Origin: Polaromonas sp.
Lineage (GTDB): Bacteria; Pseudomonadota; Gammaproteobacteria; Burkholderiales; Burkholderiaceae_C
Assembly (NCBI RefSeq): GCF_030680935.1
Contig: NZ_JAUXUP010000030.1
Span: 1 to 64,000, forward strand
Direction of reading: 5' to 3'
Length of the DNA: 64,000 nucleotides
The notes beneath the pieces were generated by a model, which saw nothing but the letters and a program-made list of their open reading frames with translations, made no database searches and was not told the DNA's origin. The position numbers were made by a program, and so were the translations under genes. Shown one piece after another: positions 1 through 8,697 of the stretch. Within the stretch, counting starts at the first letter, position 1. Each line of letters begins with the position of its first letter.

Positions 1-229
1 GGCGAATCGGTGGGGTGTCGGCCCAGGCGGGGAAGGCGGCAACCCCTGCGGCAACTGCAGCATCGACTTCAGCGGCGTTGGCCAGGGCCACGCGGCCTGT
101 CACTGCTCCGCTGGCAGGGTTGAAGACGGGCTGGCTGCGGCTGGACAGGCCAGGGGCGTGTTTGCCCGCTGTCCAGTGTCCCAGGAGGGCGGGCGCAATA
201 TGCGTGAGAACGGGAAGGGTTGCGGTCAT
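1..229 (-). CDS. mmsA: CoA-acylating methylmalonate-semialdehyde dehydrogenase, N-terminal part (cut by window edge)
   Basis: Only the first 76 codons are in the window; the reading frame runs open off base 1. The ATG is at 229-227. Visible sequence has VFNPASG at residues 35-41, then VALANAAEVDAAV and FPAWADTPPIR. This is the typical N-terminus of the MmsA/IolA family, which oxidises methylmalonate or malonate semialdehyde to propionyl- or acetyl-CoA, the last step of valine or myo-inositol breakdown. It lies 71 bp downstream of a Liv-type transporter operon on the same strand and near an IolC-like gene, which favours the inositol/sugar-acid role. The catalytic cysteine region is outside the window, so the exact aldehyde dehydrogenase subfamily is inferred. 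Confidence 0.8.
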   Translation of the reverse strand, partial: MTATLPVLTHIAPALLGHWTAGKHAPGLSSRSQPVFNPASGAVTGRVALANAAEVDAAVAAGVAAFPAWADTPPIR

Positions 230-300
230 GCGGTTTCTTTGTTGAATAGACGTGGCGCGTAGCCAGGCCACAGAGGGCGTGGCGGCACAAGAGCAGAAGA

Positions 301-963
301 TCAGGCAGGCTGAAGCTGTGGGCCGGGCGCTTCCCGGCTTGATTCCAGGGTTGGTGCCAGTGCACCCAGATAGGCGCGCACCCTCGGGTCAGCCGCCAGG
401 CTGTTGAAGTCTGGTGCCTGCGTCACCACACCTTTTTGCACAAAAATAAAGCGCTCACAGCTTTTGCGCAGAATGTCGATGTGATAAGGCTCGTTGGGAT
501 GCAGGCACAGGAACACTATGCGCCCCTGGCTTTTGAGTTTGCTGAAAAAATCCAGCATGAACCCGATATAGCCGTCCTGCGTATTGAACTGGGGTTCGTC
601 AAACAAGTGCACCAGTGGCGAGTTGACCGCAGCATGCTCCAGCATGAAGTCGGGCTTGCTCTTCTGGAAAGAGCGCACCTGGTAGGACTGGTGGTAATGA
701 ACCGCAAGACGGTCGCGCTCCGTGGTGCGCACCGCATGAATATCCTGACCATTGACGAGAACACGTCCCCCTGTCGGCAGGTTGCTTCCGGTGATCAGTT
801 CAAACAGCGTGGTCTTGCCTGAACCGTTGGGCCCCATGACGCCGATCACACAAGGCTTGTTGACCTCGAAATCGGCAGTCAGCGAAAAGGTCGTGGTCTT
901 GCGAAAAATACCGCGCTGATAACGTTTCGCGACGTTTTCAACGCGCAATAGAGGGTGACTCAT
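301..963 (-). CDS. Atypical ABC transporter ATP-binding protein without signature motif
   Basis: This 220-residue protein has a clear Walker A (GPNGSGKT, residues 44-51) and Walker B (LVHLFDEP, 117-124), with a possible switch histidine in FLCLHPNEP. No LSGGQ-like signature is present. The Walker A lysine to Walker B aspartate distance is 72 residues, against 116 in the neighbouring LivF-type protein, so about 44 residues of the helical subdomain are missing. It follows livM-livG-livF on the same strand with a 5-bp gap, so it is probably co-transcribed with this branched-chain-type transporter. It may be a regulatory or structural third ATPase, or a decayed one; the frame is intact over its whole length. 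Function not established. Confidence 0.8.
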   Translation of the reverse strand: MSHPLLRVENVAKRYQRGIFRKTTTFSLTADFEVNKPCVIGVMGPNGSGKTTLFELITGSNLPTGGRVLVNGQDIHAVRTTERDRLAVHYHQSYQVRSFQKSKPDFMLEHAAVNSPLVHLFDEPQFNTQDGYIGFMLDFFSKLKSQGRIVFLCLHPNEPYHIDILRKSCERFIFVQKGVVTQAPDFNSLAADPRVRAYLGALAPTLESSREAPGPQLQPA

Positions 964-968
964 ACGGA

Positions 969-1700
969 CTAAACTCCCAATAAATGTAAGCGCAGGGCCG
1001 CGTCATTGCGCAAATCGGCTGCGGGACCGTCGTGAACAATCTTGCCGTGGTCCATCACATAAACCCGGTCGGCAACCTGCAGCGCGCTTTGTACGTTTTG
1101 CTCGACGACCAGCACCGCAATGCCCTCGGTCTTCAGGCGGGTGATGGTTTTCATCACGTCCTGAACCACCTTGGGTGCCAGACCCTGACTCGGCTCGTCA
1201 AACAGCACCAGCCCGGGCGAACCAAGCAGTGCGCGCGAGATGGCCACCATCTGCATTTCGCCACCGGAGAGGTTTTCGCATTCGCGGTGCATCAGGTACT
1301 CCATCGCACTGAAGATCTCGAAGCACTCTTTCTGACTCCATTTGCGAAAGCGCGTATTCTTGCGCGCAATCGCCAGATTGCGGGCCACCGTCAGCGTCGG
1401 GAAAATACGCCGGTCGTCCGGCACCCAGCCCATACCGGCCTGGGCAATTTCGTGCGTCGGAGCGTGTGTGATGTCCTGCCCATCAAAACGGATGGCCCCC
1501 TTGTTCGCCTGCGTCAGCCCCAAAATAGAGCGCAGGGTGGTGGTTTTTCCAGCGCCATTGGGCCCGAGCAAGGCAACGACCTCGCCAGCACCGACCTGGA
1601 GGGAAACGTCGAACAACACCTGCGTCTCGCCGTAAAAAGTGTCGATGTGATCGACCGAAAGCATTTCGGCTTGCGGAGATGGTTTGAGGACCGCGTTCAT
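969..1700 (-). CDS. Liv-type ABC transporter ATPase (LivF-like)
   Basis: This 243-residue ATPase would energise import of a small polar solute by the Liv (branched-chain amino acid/amide) type transporter encoded around it. Walker A is GPNGAGKT (46-53), the signature LSGGE is at 144-148 and Walker B LVLFDEP follows at 164-170. The ending VEQNVQSALQVADRVYVMDHG is typical of LivF/UrtE proteins. The ATG at 1700 overlaps the stop of the upstream livG-like gene (ATGA), so translation is probably coupled; a longer upstream reading is possible but would overlap livG. The substrate is not shown by the sequence; leucine family, urea/amide or polyol-derived solutes are all possible. Confidence 0.9.
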   Translation of the reverse strand: MNAVLKPSPQAEMLSVDHIDTFYGETQVLFDVSLQVGAGEVVALLGPNGAGKTTTLRSILGLTQANKGAIRFDGQDITHAPTHEIAQAGMGWVPDDRRIFPTLTVARNLAIARKNTRFRKWSQKECFEIFSAMEYLMHRECENLSGGEMQMVAISRALLGSPGLVLFDEPSQGLAPKVVQDVMKTITRLKTEGIAVLVVEQNVQSALQVADRVYVMDHGKIVHDGPAADLRNDAALRLHLLGV

Positions 1701-2440
1701 GCCATGGCTCCCAGGTTGGAGCGGCGCACCCACTCGTTTTGCCGCAGCTCGGCAGGTGTGCCCTGGGTGATGACCTGACCCCAATGAATGACGGAAATCT
1801 GGTCGGCCAGACTGAAAAGAAAATTCATGTCGTGCTCAATAATGACGATGGTCAGCTGCCGTTTCAGTTCCCTCACCAGCCCGGCGAGCCGTGCGGTGCC
1901 CTCTGCACCGAGGCCTGCGGTCGGCTCATCCAGAAACAGCATGCGTGGCTCGGCGGCAAGTGCAACGCCTATTTCGAGTGCGCGGCGTTCACCGTAGGAC
2001 AGGCTGCTGGCCAATATGCGTTCCTTGCCCTTGAGGCCTACCCGCTCCAGCACGGCGGCCGCCAGATCCTGTGCGGTGCTGTCCGCCCCCAGGTCGCGCC
2101 AGGGGTTGAAACCCTGCTTGCGTACATGGGGTGTGGCGACCAGCACGTTGTCGAGCGCGGTGTAGCTGTCAAAAAGATTCATGATCTGAAAAGACCGCGA
2201 GACACCTTTGCGGGCGATCTCGCGCGGCGACAGGCCGGTGATGTCCTGGCCGGCGAAAGTGACCGTTCCACGGTCGGGTTTGTAGCGACCCGTCAGTACG
2301 TTGAAGCAGGTGGTTTTTCCGGCGCCATTGGGTCCCATGATGCCGGCCAGTTGACCTTCCTCAAAGCCCAGTGAAATATCCTGCAGCACTACCTGGGCAC
2401 CGAAACGTTTGGAAAGGCCAGTGGCTTCAAACAGCTTCAC
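1697..2440 (-). CDS. Liv-type ABC transporter ATPase (LivG-like)
   Basis: This 247-residue ATPase starts with GTG at 2440, which overlaps the stop of the livM-like gene; AGGAGG lies just upstream inside livM, which decides this start over longer in-frame readings. Walker A GPNGAGKT is at 36-43; the signature is SLSYGERRALEI, followed by LFLDEPTAGLG. The residues IIEHDMNFLF are typical of the LivG C-terminal part. It is the first of two normal nucleotide-binding subunits of the divergently encoded Liv-type importer, with permeases at 2437-3450 and 10077-11006 and binding proteins at 7340-10035. Confidence 0.9.
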   Translation of the reverse strand: MKLFEATGLSKRFGAQVVLQDISLGFEEGQLAGIMGPNGAGKTTCFNVLTGRYKPDRGTVTFAGQDITGLSPREIARKGVSRSFQIMNLFDSYTALDNVLVATPHVRKQGFNPWRDLGADSTAQDLAAAVLERVGLKGKERILASSLSYGERRALEIGVALAAEPRMLFLDEPTAGLGAEGTARLAGLVRELKRQLTIVIIEHDMNFLFSLADQISVIHWGQVITQGTPAELRQNEWVRRSNLGAMA

Positions 2441-3450
2441 AGCGCACCTCCTGCGGGAACTGCGACAGGCGCGGGCGCTGGCTTTACCCTGGCCCGCCAG
2501 GCCTGCCACGCACCTGCAACACCTTCTGGTTTGTAGAGAACCATGGCCATGAAAATCAGACCGTACCAAAGCAACCAGGTCTCGGTGTAAGCGCCCAGCA
2601 AATCGCGGGCCAGGATGAAAAAGACGGCGCCAATCAGCGGCCCCCAGAAGCTCACCAGGCCGCCGCCTATCAATACCATCATCACGACGAATCCCGAATT
2701 GTGAAGGCTCATGACGTTCGGGTAAGCCGACTGCTGGGCCATGGCAAACAGGGCGCCAGCCAGGCCAGCCACAGCGGTGGAAAGCGTGAAAGCCAGCCAC
2801 TTGTAAAGCCAGACGTTGTAGCCGACAAACGCAGCGCGGGTTTCGTTTTGCTTGATGGCGCTGAAAATGCGCCCGAGCGGCGAGTGGATCAGGCGCCAGA
2901 GGCCGAACAGCACAATCGCGAATACGGCCAGACCAAAGAAAAACAGGGCGTCGTTGCTGGCCAGGCTAAAGGATACAAAACCGAAGTCGGCCGGAAGGCG
3001 CTTGATGTTGAGCAGTCCGTCTTCGCCACCGGTGACGGTATGCCACTTGTTGGCAACAAACCAGAACACCTGGCCAAAAGCGATGGTCAGCAGCGCGTAG
3101 TAAATGCCACGCCGGTGTGAAATAAAAAGCGCGACCAGCGCTCCCACGGCTGTAGCGACCAGCACAGCGCCCAGCAGATCGAACCACAAGTTCGGCCAGA
3201 CCCGTAGTTGCAGCAAACCGAAAGCGTAGGCCCCTACCCCAAAAAAAGCGCCATGTCCGAAGGACGGCAGACCGGTGAAACCGAGCAGCAGGTTGTAGCC
3301 CATCGCAAACAAAATCCAGATCATGATTTCGAGGGCCAGGTATTGATACAGGCCCACATGTGTGACCCAGAGCGGCGTGGACAGCAGGATCGCCAATGTG
3401 ATCAGCATTGGCGGTGGAAAGAGGGGCGCGCGGCCTGAGGCGAGTTGCAT
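2437..3450 (-). CDS. Liv-type ABC transporter permease (LivM-like)
   Basis: This 337-residue inner-membrane permease begins at the ATG at 3450 (MQLASGR). The upstream in-frame extension runs through the promoter and operator region and was rejected. It has many hydrophobic segments and the LivM landmarks GYNLLLGFTGLPSFGHGAFFGVG and GLVSFWGPLIGAVFF. It would form the translocation pore together with the LivH-like protein at 10077-11006, which unusually is encoded on the opposite strand almost 7 kb away. It is first in the minus-strand operon livM-livG-livF-third ATPase-mmsA. Confidence 0.9.
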   Translation of the reverse strand: MQLASGRAPLFPPPMLITLAILLSTPLWVTHVGLYQYLALEIMIWILFAMGYNLLLGFTGLPSFGHGAFFGVGAYAFGLLQLRVWPNLWFDLLGAVLVATAVGALVALFISHRRGIYYALLTIAFGQVFWFVANKWHTVTGGEDGLLNIKRLPADFGFVSFSLASNDALFFFGLAVFAIVLFGLWRLIHSPLGRIFSAIKQNETRAAFVGYNVWLYKWLAFTLSTAVAGLAGALFAMAQQSAYPNVMSLHNSGFVVMMVLIGGGLVSFWGPLIGAVFFILARDLLGAYTETWLLWYGLIFMAMVLYKPEGVAGAWQAWRARVKPAPAPVAVPAGGAL

Positions 3451-3494
3451 GAAGTTGTCTCTGAAGGAATAAATAAAAAAAGCTGGACAAAACA

Positions 3495-3538
3495 GAATAT
3501 ACGTTCTAATATTTGAAAATGCAAGAATATTTGTTCTA
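3495..3538. promoter_or_regulatory. Paired AGAA-N6-TTCT operator candidates in divergent promoter
   Basis: Two near-identical sites, GAATATACGTTCTA (3495-3508) and GAATATTTGTTCTA (3525-3538), lie 30 bp apart, about three helical turns. With the preceding base each forms AGAA-N6-TTCT. Inositol-type RpiR regulators (IolR) of alpha- and gammaproteobacteria are known to use a GGAA-N6-TTCC palindrome, so this is a plausible binding site for the RpiR protein encoded at 3599. The position between the divergent livM and rpiR starts would allow control of both operons. Confidence 0.55.
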
Positions 3539-3598
3539 TTTACGTGTCGCGCCAGAGATCTTTTCCGGCGCACATTTCCAAGGCAGCGCGGAGTATTT

Positions 3599-4471
3599 AT
3601 GGAATCTGTGACAACTTACGATGAGTTGAAAGACGTGATAAGCCGGGCCTACCCGGGTATGTCCAAACAACTGCAACGCATCGCGCGGTTTGCGCTGGAG
3701 CAGCCTCATGATATGGCGCTGGGCACGGTGGCGACCGTGGCCGAGGCCACCGAGGTGCAGCCCTCGGCCATGATCCGTTTTGCCAATGCCTTGGGCTACG
3801 GCGGATTCTCCGAAATGCAGCAGGTCTTTCGTGGGCATCTGCTTGAGCGTTCAGACACCTACCGGGAGCGCATTGAACAAATGCGGCGCAAGCAGGTGCG
3901 GGGCGCGCGTGCCCCATCAAGCGTTTTGCACCAGCTGGTGACCGAATCTGTCGCGGAGCTGGGGCACCTGGAGGAGAAGGTCTCGCAACTGGACATGAAG
4001 GCAGCTGTCAAGCTGATCGCCGTCGCGCCGCGCATTCATGTCCTGGCGCAGCGGCGGGCTTTTCCTGTGGCGGGTTATCTGGCCTATGCGCTGAGCCAGC
4101 TTGAGCTTAAAACCCATCTGCTCGATGGCGCTGGCGGCATGCTGCGGGAGAGTTTGCGTTCGATCGCCCCCGGCGACGTGATGATCGCCGCGAGCTTTCG
4201 AAACTACTCGCCCGAAGTCATAGAGGCCGCCGCCACCGCAAGCCGCTGTGGAGCGTCGGTGATCGCCATCACGGACGGGCCGCTGTCACCGCTGAAGGCA
4301 TCGGCCAGGGTCTGCCTGGAGCTGGCCGATGACTCTTCCAAACCTTTCCGCTCGTTGGTAGCACCGCTTTGTCTTGCGCAGGCTCTTGTGGTCAGTACCG
4401 GGCACCACCTGGCCGAGCAATCGGCGGACAAACCGGTGCGTGCCGCGCCGCGTCGCAAGGAGACCCGATGA
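3599..4471 (+). CDS. RpiR family transcriptional regulator (IolR-like)
   Basis: This 290-residue protein has an N-terminal RpiR helix-turn-helix domain (about residues 1-80; note ALGTVATVAEATEVQPSAMIRFANALGY) and a C-terminal SIS sugar-phosphate-binding domain (about 125-260, ending in VIAITDGPLSPLKASARVCLEL). RpiR proteins sense phosphosugars. It is transcribed divergently from the transporter operon and overlaps the IolC-like gene by ATGA, so it probably controls uptake and breakdown of the same compound. The likely ligand is an inositol- or keto-sugar phosphate made by the next gene, which is inference. Confidence 0.88.
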   Translation: MESVTTYDELKDVISRAYPGMSKQLQRIARFALEQPHDMALGTVATVAEATEVQPSAMIRFANALGYGGFSEMQQVFRGHLLERSDTYRERIEQMRRKQVRGARAPSSVLHQLVTESVAELGHLEEKVSQLDMKAAVKLIAVAPRIHVLAQRRAFPVAGYLAYALSQLELKTHLLDGAGGMLRESLRSIAPGDVMIAASFRNYSPEVIEAAATASRCGASVIAITDGPLSPLKASARVCLELADDSSKPFRSLVAPLCLAQALVVSTGHHLAEQSADKPVRAAPRRKETR

Positions 4472-6390
4472 AACGCGCTTTTGATCTGATTTGCATGGGT
4501 CGGGCCGCTGTAGACCTCTATGGGGAGCAGATTGGCGGGCGGCTGGAGGATATGCTGACCTTTACCAAGTACCTGGGCGGCTCTCCGGCCAATACAGCGG
4601 TCGGCTCGTCGCGGCTGGGTCTGAAGGCGGCCATGCTGACGCGCGTTGGCGACGAACACCATGGGCGTTTCGTACGTGAAACGCTGATGGCCGAGGGTGT
4701 GGATGTGAGCCATGTTGCCACCGACCCGAAACGCCTGACAGCGCTTGTGTTCCTGGGCATCCAGGACCGCGATACATTTCCCCTGATTTTTTACCGCGAC
4801 AACTGCGCCGACATGGCCATCAGTCAGGAGGATTTTGACGCAGACTTCATCGCCTCCAGCACGGCGCTGCTGCTGTCGGGTACCCACCTTTCCCAGCCGC
4901 ATACCTATGCCAGCTGCTGCAAGGCGATGACGCTGGCCCGTGCGGCCGGCACACGCGTGGTACTGGACATCGACTACCGACCCGTGTTGTGGGGCCTTGC
5001 CAGTCCCGGCATGGGTGAGCAGCGATTTGTGCCCTCGCCCGAGGTCAGTGCGCACCTGCAGACAGTCATCGGTCAGTGTGACCTGGTGGTCGGTACGGAA
5101 GAAGAAATCCATATCGCAGGCGGCAGCACGGATACGCTGGCTGCATTGCGCCGCCTCCGTGAATTGACGGTGGCGACGTTGGTGGTCAAGCGTGGCCCCA
5201 TGGGCTGCGTGGTGTTTGACGGGCCCATTCCGGACGATCTTGAAAAAGGGTTGAAGGGTCCCGGTTTTCCCGTCGATGTGTACAACGTGCTTGGCGCCGG
5301 TGATGCTTTCATGGCCGGATTTTTGCGCGGGTGGATCAGGGACGAACCCCTCGCCCGTTGCTGCGCCTATGCCAACGCCTGTGGCGCCCTGGTGGTGTCG
5401 CGCCACGGTTGTGCACCTGCCATGGCCAGCTGGGAGGAGTTGCAGTACTTTCTGCTGCACGGGTCCACGACGCGCCGCCTGCGCGAGGACGCACAGCTGG
5501 AGCACCTGCATCGCGTCAGCACGCGCACACGCCGTTGGGAGGAGCTGGTCATCCTCGCATTTGATCACCGGGTTCAGCTTGAAGACATTGCCGCCCGACA
5601 CGGCGTCGGCAATGAGCGGATCAACCTGTTCAAGGCCCTGATTGCCGAGGGCGCGCGCCAGGGAGCTGGGCGCCGGCCGGGCGTGGGCATCATCGTCGAC
5701 GGGCGCTTCGGGGAAGACGTGTTTCCAGCGATGACCGGCAAAGGCTGGTGGATTGCCCGGCCGGTCGAGCTGCCAGGGTCCCGCCCTCTGCGATTTGAAG
5801 CCGGCGCCCACCTTGGGCTGGCCATGCGCGCCTGGCCCGGGGAACATGTGGCCAAGTGCCTGGTGAGTTACCACCCGCACGACCCCACCGCGTTGCGCGA
5901 GACCCAGCTTTCACGCCTGTCAGAGTTGCAACGGGCCAGCGTGGAGACCTTTCATGAGTTCCTCGTGGAAGTGATTCCACCCAACGACATGCAGAGCGAC
6001 GAAACCACCGTGCCCGAAGCCCTGGCGCAGATCTACGCAGCCGGCATCTTCCCTGACTGGTGGAAGCTGCCACCGGCAGCTTCTGCCGCCGAATGGGCGG
6101 CCATTGCCGAGGTGATTGAGCGCTACGACCCGCATTGCCGTGGCGTGCTGGTTCTGGGACTGGAGGCCAGTGAGGACGAGCTGGAGCAGAGTTTCAGGGT
6201 CGCTGCGCCGCACCCGATATGCCGCGGGTTTGCCGTCGGCCGATCCATCTTCGCAGAGGCTGCGACCGCCTGGTTTGGCGGCCAGATGAGCGACGCCGAT
6301 GTGGTCAGGGATGTGGCGCAACGGTACTTGCGGCTGATCAAGCTGTGGGATGAAGCACGAAGCGGGGCCACTGAGGCGCTGGCCAACTAA
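4468..6390 (+). CDS. iolC: Two-domain 5-dehydro-2-deoxygluconokinase with DUF2090 domain (IolC-like)
   Basis: This 640-residue protein starts at ATG 4468, overlapping the rpiR stop, with AAGGAG at 4458-4463. The N-terminal half is a PfkB/ribokinase-type sugar kinase: GGSPANTA at 37-44, and GAGDAF at 276-281 with the catalytic aspartate D279. From about residue 330 to the end is a DUF2090 domain, known from long IolC proteins and related to class I aldolases. Such proteins phosphorylate 5-dehydro-2-deoxy-D-gluconate in inositol breakdown, and the C-terminal part is proposed to cleave the product. The fusion is normal for proteobacterial IolC. No other iol genes (iolB, D, E, G) are in the window. 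Confidence 0.88.
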   Translation: MKRAFDLICMGRAAVDLYGEQIGGRLEDMLTFTKYLGGSPANTAVGSSRLGLKAAMLTRVGDEHHGRFVRETLMAEGVDVSHVATDPKRLTALVFLGIQDRDTFPLIFYRDNCADMAISQEDFDADFIASSTALLLSGTHLSQPHTYASCCKAMTLARAAGTRVVLDIDYRPVLWGLASPGMGEQRFVPSPEVSAHLQTVIGQCDLVVGTEEEIHIAGGSTDTLAALRRLRELTVATLVVKRGPMGCVVFDGPIPDDLEKGLKGPGFPVDVYNVLGAGDAFMAGFLRGWIRDEPLARCCAYANACGALVVSRHGCAPAMASWEELQYFLLHGSTTRRLREDAQLEHLHRVSTRTRRWEELVILAFDHRVQLEDIAARHGVGNERINLFKALIAEGARQGAGRRPGVGIIVDGRFGEDVFPAMTGKGWWIARPVELPGSRPLRFEAGAHLGLAMRAWPGEHVAKCLVSYHPHDPTALRETQLSRLSELQRASVETFHEFLVEVIPPNDMQSDETTVPEALAQIYAAGIFPDWWKLPPAASAAEWAAIAEVIERYDPHCRGVLVLGLEASEDELEQSFRVAAPHPICRGFAVGRSIFAEAATAWFGGQMSDADVVRDVAQRYLRLIKLWDEARSGATEALAN

Positions 6391-6409
6391 CAACGCAAAG
6401 GTAAAAAGC

Positions 6410-7312
6410 ATGACACCAAAAATCGGATTTATCGGTATCGGCATGATGGGGCACGGCATGGCTAAAAACCTGCTGGCCAAGGGTTATGCGCTGACTTTCA
6501 AGGTCAACCGCAACCGCGACAACCTGGCCGACCTGATTGCAGCCGGCGCACAGGAAGCCAGCACCAACGCGCAATGCGCCCAGTCCTCGGACATTGTTTT
6601 TATCTGCGTCACCGGATCGCCGCAAGTCGAAGAAATTGTCTATGGCAACAATGGTTTGCTCAGTGCCGGTCGTGAGGGACTGATCGTGGTTGACACGTCG
6701 ACTGCAGAGCCTGCTTCCAGTGCAAAAATCCGCGCGGACCTCGCCGCCAGGGGCATTCGGCTGGTCGATGCGCCGTTGGCCCGTACCCCGAAAGAGGCTG
6801 AGGAGGGGCGCCTGAACACCATGGTCGGGGCCAGCCCGGAAGACTTCAAGACCCTGGAGCCTGTGCTCAAGGCCTTTTGCGAAAACATCTTCCATGTGGG
6901 ACCGCCCGGCCATGGCCATGTGCTCAAGCTCGTCAACAACATGATGGCCATGAGTTTTGCCGCGTCCATTGCAGAGGCATTTGCCGTCGCCGCCAAAAGC
7001 GGGCTGAGCCTGAACCGTCTTTATGAAGTCATCTCGGCAGGCGGTGTCAATTGCGGAATTTTCCAGATGATGACGACAAAAACCCTCCAGGAGGGTGATG
7101 TCACTGGATTCAAGTTTGGCATCGCCAACGCTCAGAAAGACCTGCGCTATTACACCCACCTTGCCGAAATGCTGCCGGTCTCCAGCTTCATGGGCGAGGC
7201 GGCACACCAGAGTTTTGTACAGGCAGTCAACGCCGGTTTTGGCGACAAGCTGATTGCATCCCTTTTTGAAGCCCAGGAAAAATTGAACGACGTCAAGATC
7301 ATTCCCCGTTAA
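6410..7312 (+). CDS. 3-hydroxyisobutyrate / tartronate-semialdehyde reductase family dehydrogenase
   Basis: This 300-residue NAD(P)-dependent beta-hydroxyacid dehydrogenase starts at ATG 6410, 19 bp after iolC with AAAGG upstream. The Rossmann motif GFIGIGMMGHGMAKNL is at residues 6-21. The catalytic lysine is K173 in GHGHVLKLVNN, and the substrate-binding segment DAPLARTPKEAEEGRL resembles that of GarR and MmsB. It could reduce tartronate or methylmalonate semialdehyde, or oxidise a hydroxyacid, in the same pathway as MmsA. Sequence alone does not separate these activities. Confidence 0.85.
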   Translation: MTPKIGFIGIGMMGHGMAKNLLAKGYALTFKVNRNRDNLADLIAAGAQEASTNAQCAQSSDIVFICVTGSPQVEEIVYGNNGLLSAGREGLIVVDTSTAEPASSAKIRADLAARGIRLVDAPLARTPKEAEEGRLNTMVGASPEDFKTLEPVLKAFCENIFHVGPPGHGHVLKLVNNMMAMSFAASIAEAFAVAAKSGLSLNRLYEVISAGGVNCGIFQMMTTKTLQEGDVTGFKFGIANAQKDLRYYTHLAEMLPVSSFMGEAAHQSFVQAVNAGFGDKLIASLFEAQEKLNDVKIIPR

Positions 7313-7339
7313 ATCCACCAACCATTGAAGGAGACAAGC

Positions 7340-8689
7340 ATGAGCGATATCAAGAATGAAACACCATCTGGCCCAACCCAGGACGCGGCATCGGCGTCCA
7401 GGCGCAAGATGCTCAAAAATTCAAGCCTGGCGCTGGTCGGCGCGGGGCTGTATGGCGCCGCACCGTTCATGGGCCCCTGGAAGCATAACCATGTGTGGGC
7501 CCAAACCGGTCAGAAAAAGCCGCTGACCATTGGCCTGACCATGGATGCATCCGGGCAGTATGGCGCCTCCGGCACGATGGAGCGTCTTGGCGCCATGATG
7601 GCGATCAAGGAATTCAATGACAAGGGCGGTGTGCTGGGCCGGCGTATTGAGGCGATTCACATCGACACCGAAACCACGCCTGCCACCGGTTCCCGCGCCG
7701 CGGAGCGCATGATCACGCGCAATGAGGCGTCCTTCCTGATCGGGGCGGTCCATTCCGGTGTTTCCAACGCCATCTCGCAGGTTGCCCAGAAGTACGGCAC
7801 CATTTTTCTCAATACCAACTCCAGCTCGCCCACAGAGGCCGGCAAGGACTGCCACCGTACCAAGTTCGTCTGGGACGGCAACGGCACCAACTTTTCCAAC
7901 GCCATTGTCAAAAATGCGATCAAGGCCAACGGCCGCAACTGGGTGTTGCTGACCAACGACTACGTGTGGGGCCACACCACATCCAAGGCCACGCGCGCGA
8001 TCGTCGAGGCCAATGGCGGCCGCATCGTCGAAGAGTTGCTGGTGCCGCAGAACACCCGTGATTTCGCTTCCTACCTGCTCAAGTTGCAGCAGCTCAAACC
8101 ACACGTTGTCGCCACCGCTGTGGGCGGTGATGACATCAAGGCACTGCGCCAGCAGGTGGTACAGCTCAAGATGAACCAGAGCATGGCGTGGATCAACAAC
8201 CAGCAGGACTGGCCTGATGTGTATGGCCTTGGCCCTGAGTCGATCTTTGGCGTGTTTGGGACGACCTGGTACTGGAAACTCAACCTGCCGGGTGTGAAAG
8301 AGTTTGTGGCGGCCTACCAGAAGCAATTTCCGGGCATGGCGATCCGTGTGCCCGGCAACGTCTATCACAACGGCTACATGGCGACGCGCGAGCTGTTGCG
8401 TTGTGCCGAAGAAGCCGGCACCACCAACAACATCGCCGTCATCAAAAAGCTGGAAGGCCGCAAGATGAGCGCGGTGGACCGCCTGCAGCACTTTGACGCA
8501 TGGATGGACCCGGTGACCCACCAGTGCCAGCAGACCATTTACATGGCCACTTACAACGAGGCGCCGGCCGAGAAGGACGACATCTTCAGGATCGTGACCC
8601 AGAGCGATCCCAAGGATGTGCAGGACAAGGACGCCCAGAACGCCTGCAAGCTGGAGAGCTACGAAGCTACTCCGACTTACGACGTGTAG
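7340..8689 (+). CDS. Liv-type ABC transporter substrate-binding protein 1 (Tat-type signal)
   Basis: This 449-residue periplasmic binding protein (type 1 periplasmic fold, Peripla_BP_6-like) starts at ATG 7340 behind GAAGGAG at 7327-7332. A twin-arginine motif SRRKMLK precedes a hydrophobic stretch and an AQT cleavage region, suggesting Tat export. The mature part starts LTIGLTMDASGQYGASG and includes TNSSSPTEAGKDCHR and WINNQQDWPDVYGLG. It is followed by a close paralogue, and both end in a shared CKLESY..TPTY tail. It presumably delivers substrate to the LivH/LivM-like permeases. The ligand is unknown; the neighbouring catabolic genes suggest a polyol or sugar-derived compound rather than leucine. 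Confidence 0.88.
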   Translation: MSDIKNETPSGPTQDAASASRRKMLKNSSLALVGAGLYGAAPFMGPWKHNHVWAQTGQKKPLTIGLTMDASGQYGASGTMERLGAMMAIKEFNDKGGVLGRRIEAIHIDTETTPATGSRAAERMITRNEASFLIGAVHSGVSNAISQVAQKYGTIFLNTNSSSPTEAGKDCHRTKFVWDGNGTNFSNAIVKNAIKANGRNWVLLTNDYVWGHTTSKATRAIVEANGGRIVEELLVPQNTRDFASYLLKLQQLKPHVVATAVGGDDIKALRQQVVQLKMNQSMAWINNQQDWPDVYGLGPESIFGVFGTTWYWKLNLPGVKEFVAAYQKQFPGMAIRVPGNVYHNGYMATRELLRCAEEAGTTNNIAVIKKLEGRKMSAVDRLQHFDAWMDPVTHQCQQTIYMATYNEAPAEKDDIFRIVTQSDPKDVQDKDAQNACKLESYEATPTYDV

Positions 8690-8697
8690 GCACCACC

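Noticed and set aside
4204-5880. 558-codon open frame antisense to rpiR/iolC
   Set aside because: Low-complexity, His/Gln/Arg-rich antisense translation typical of GC-rich shadows; sense genes are clear.
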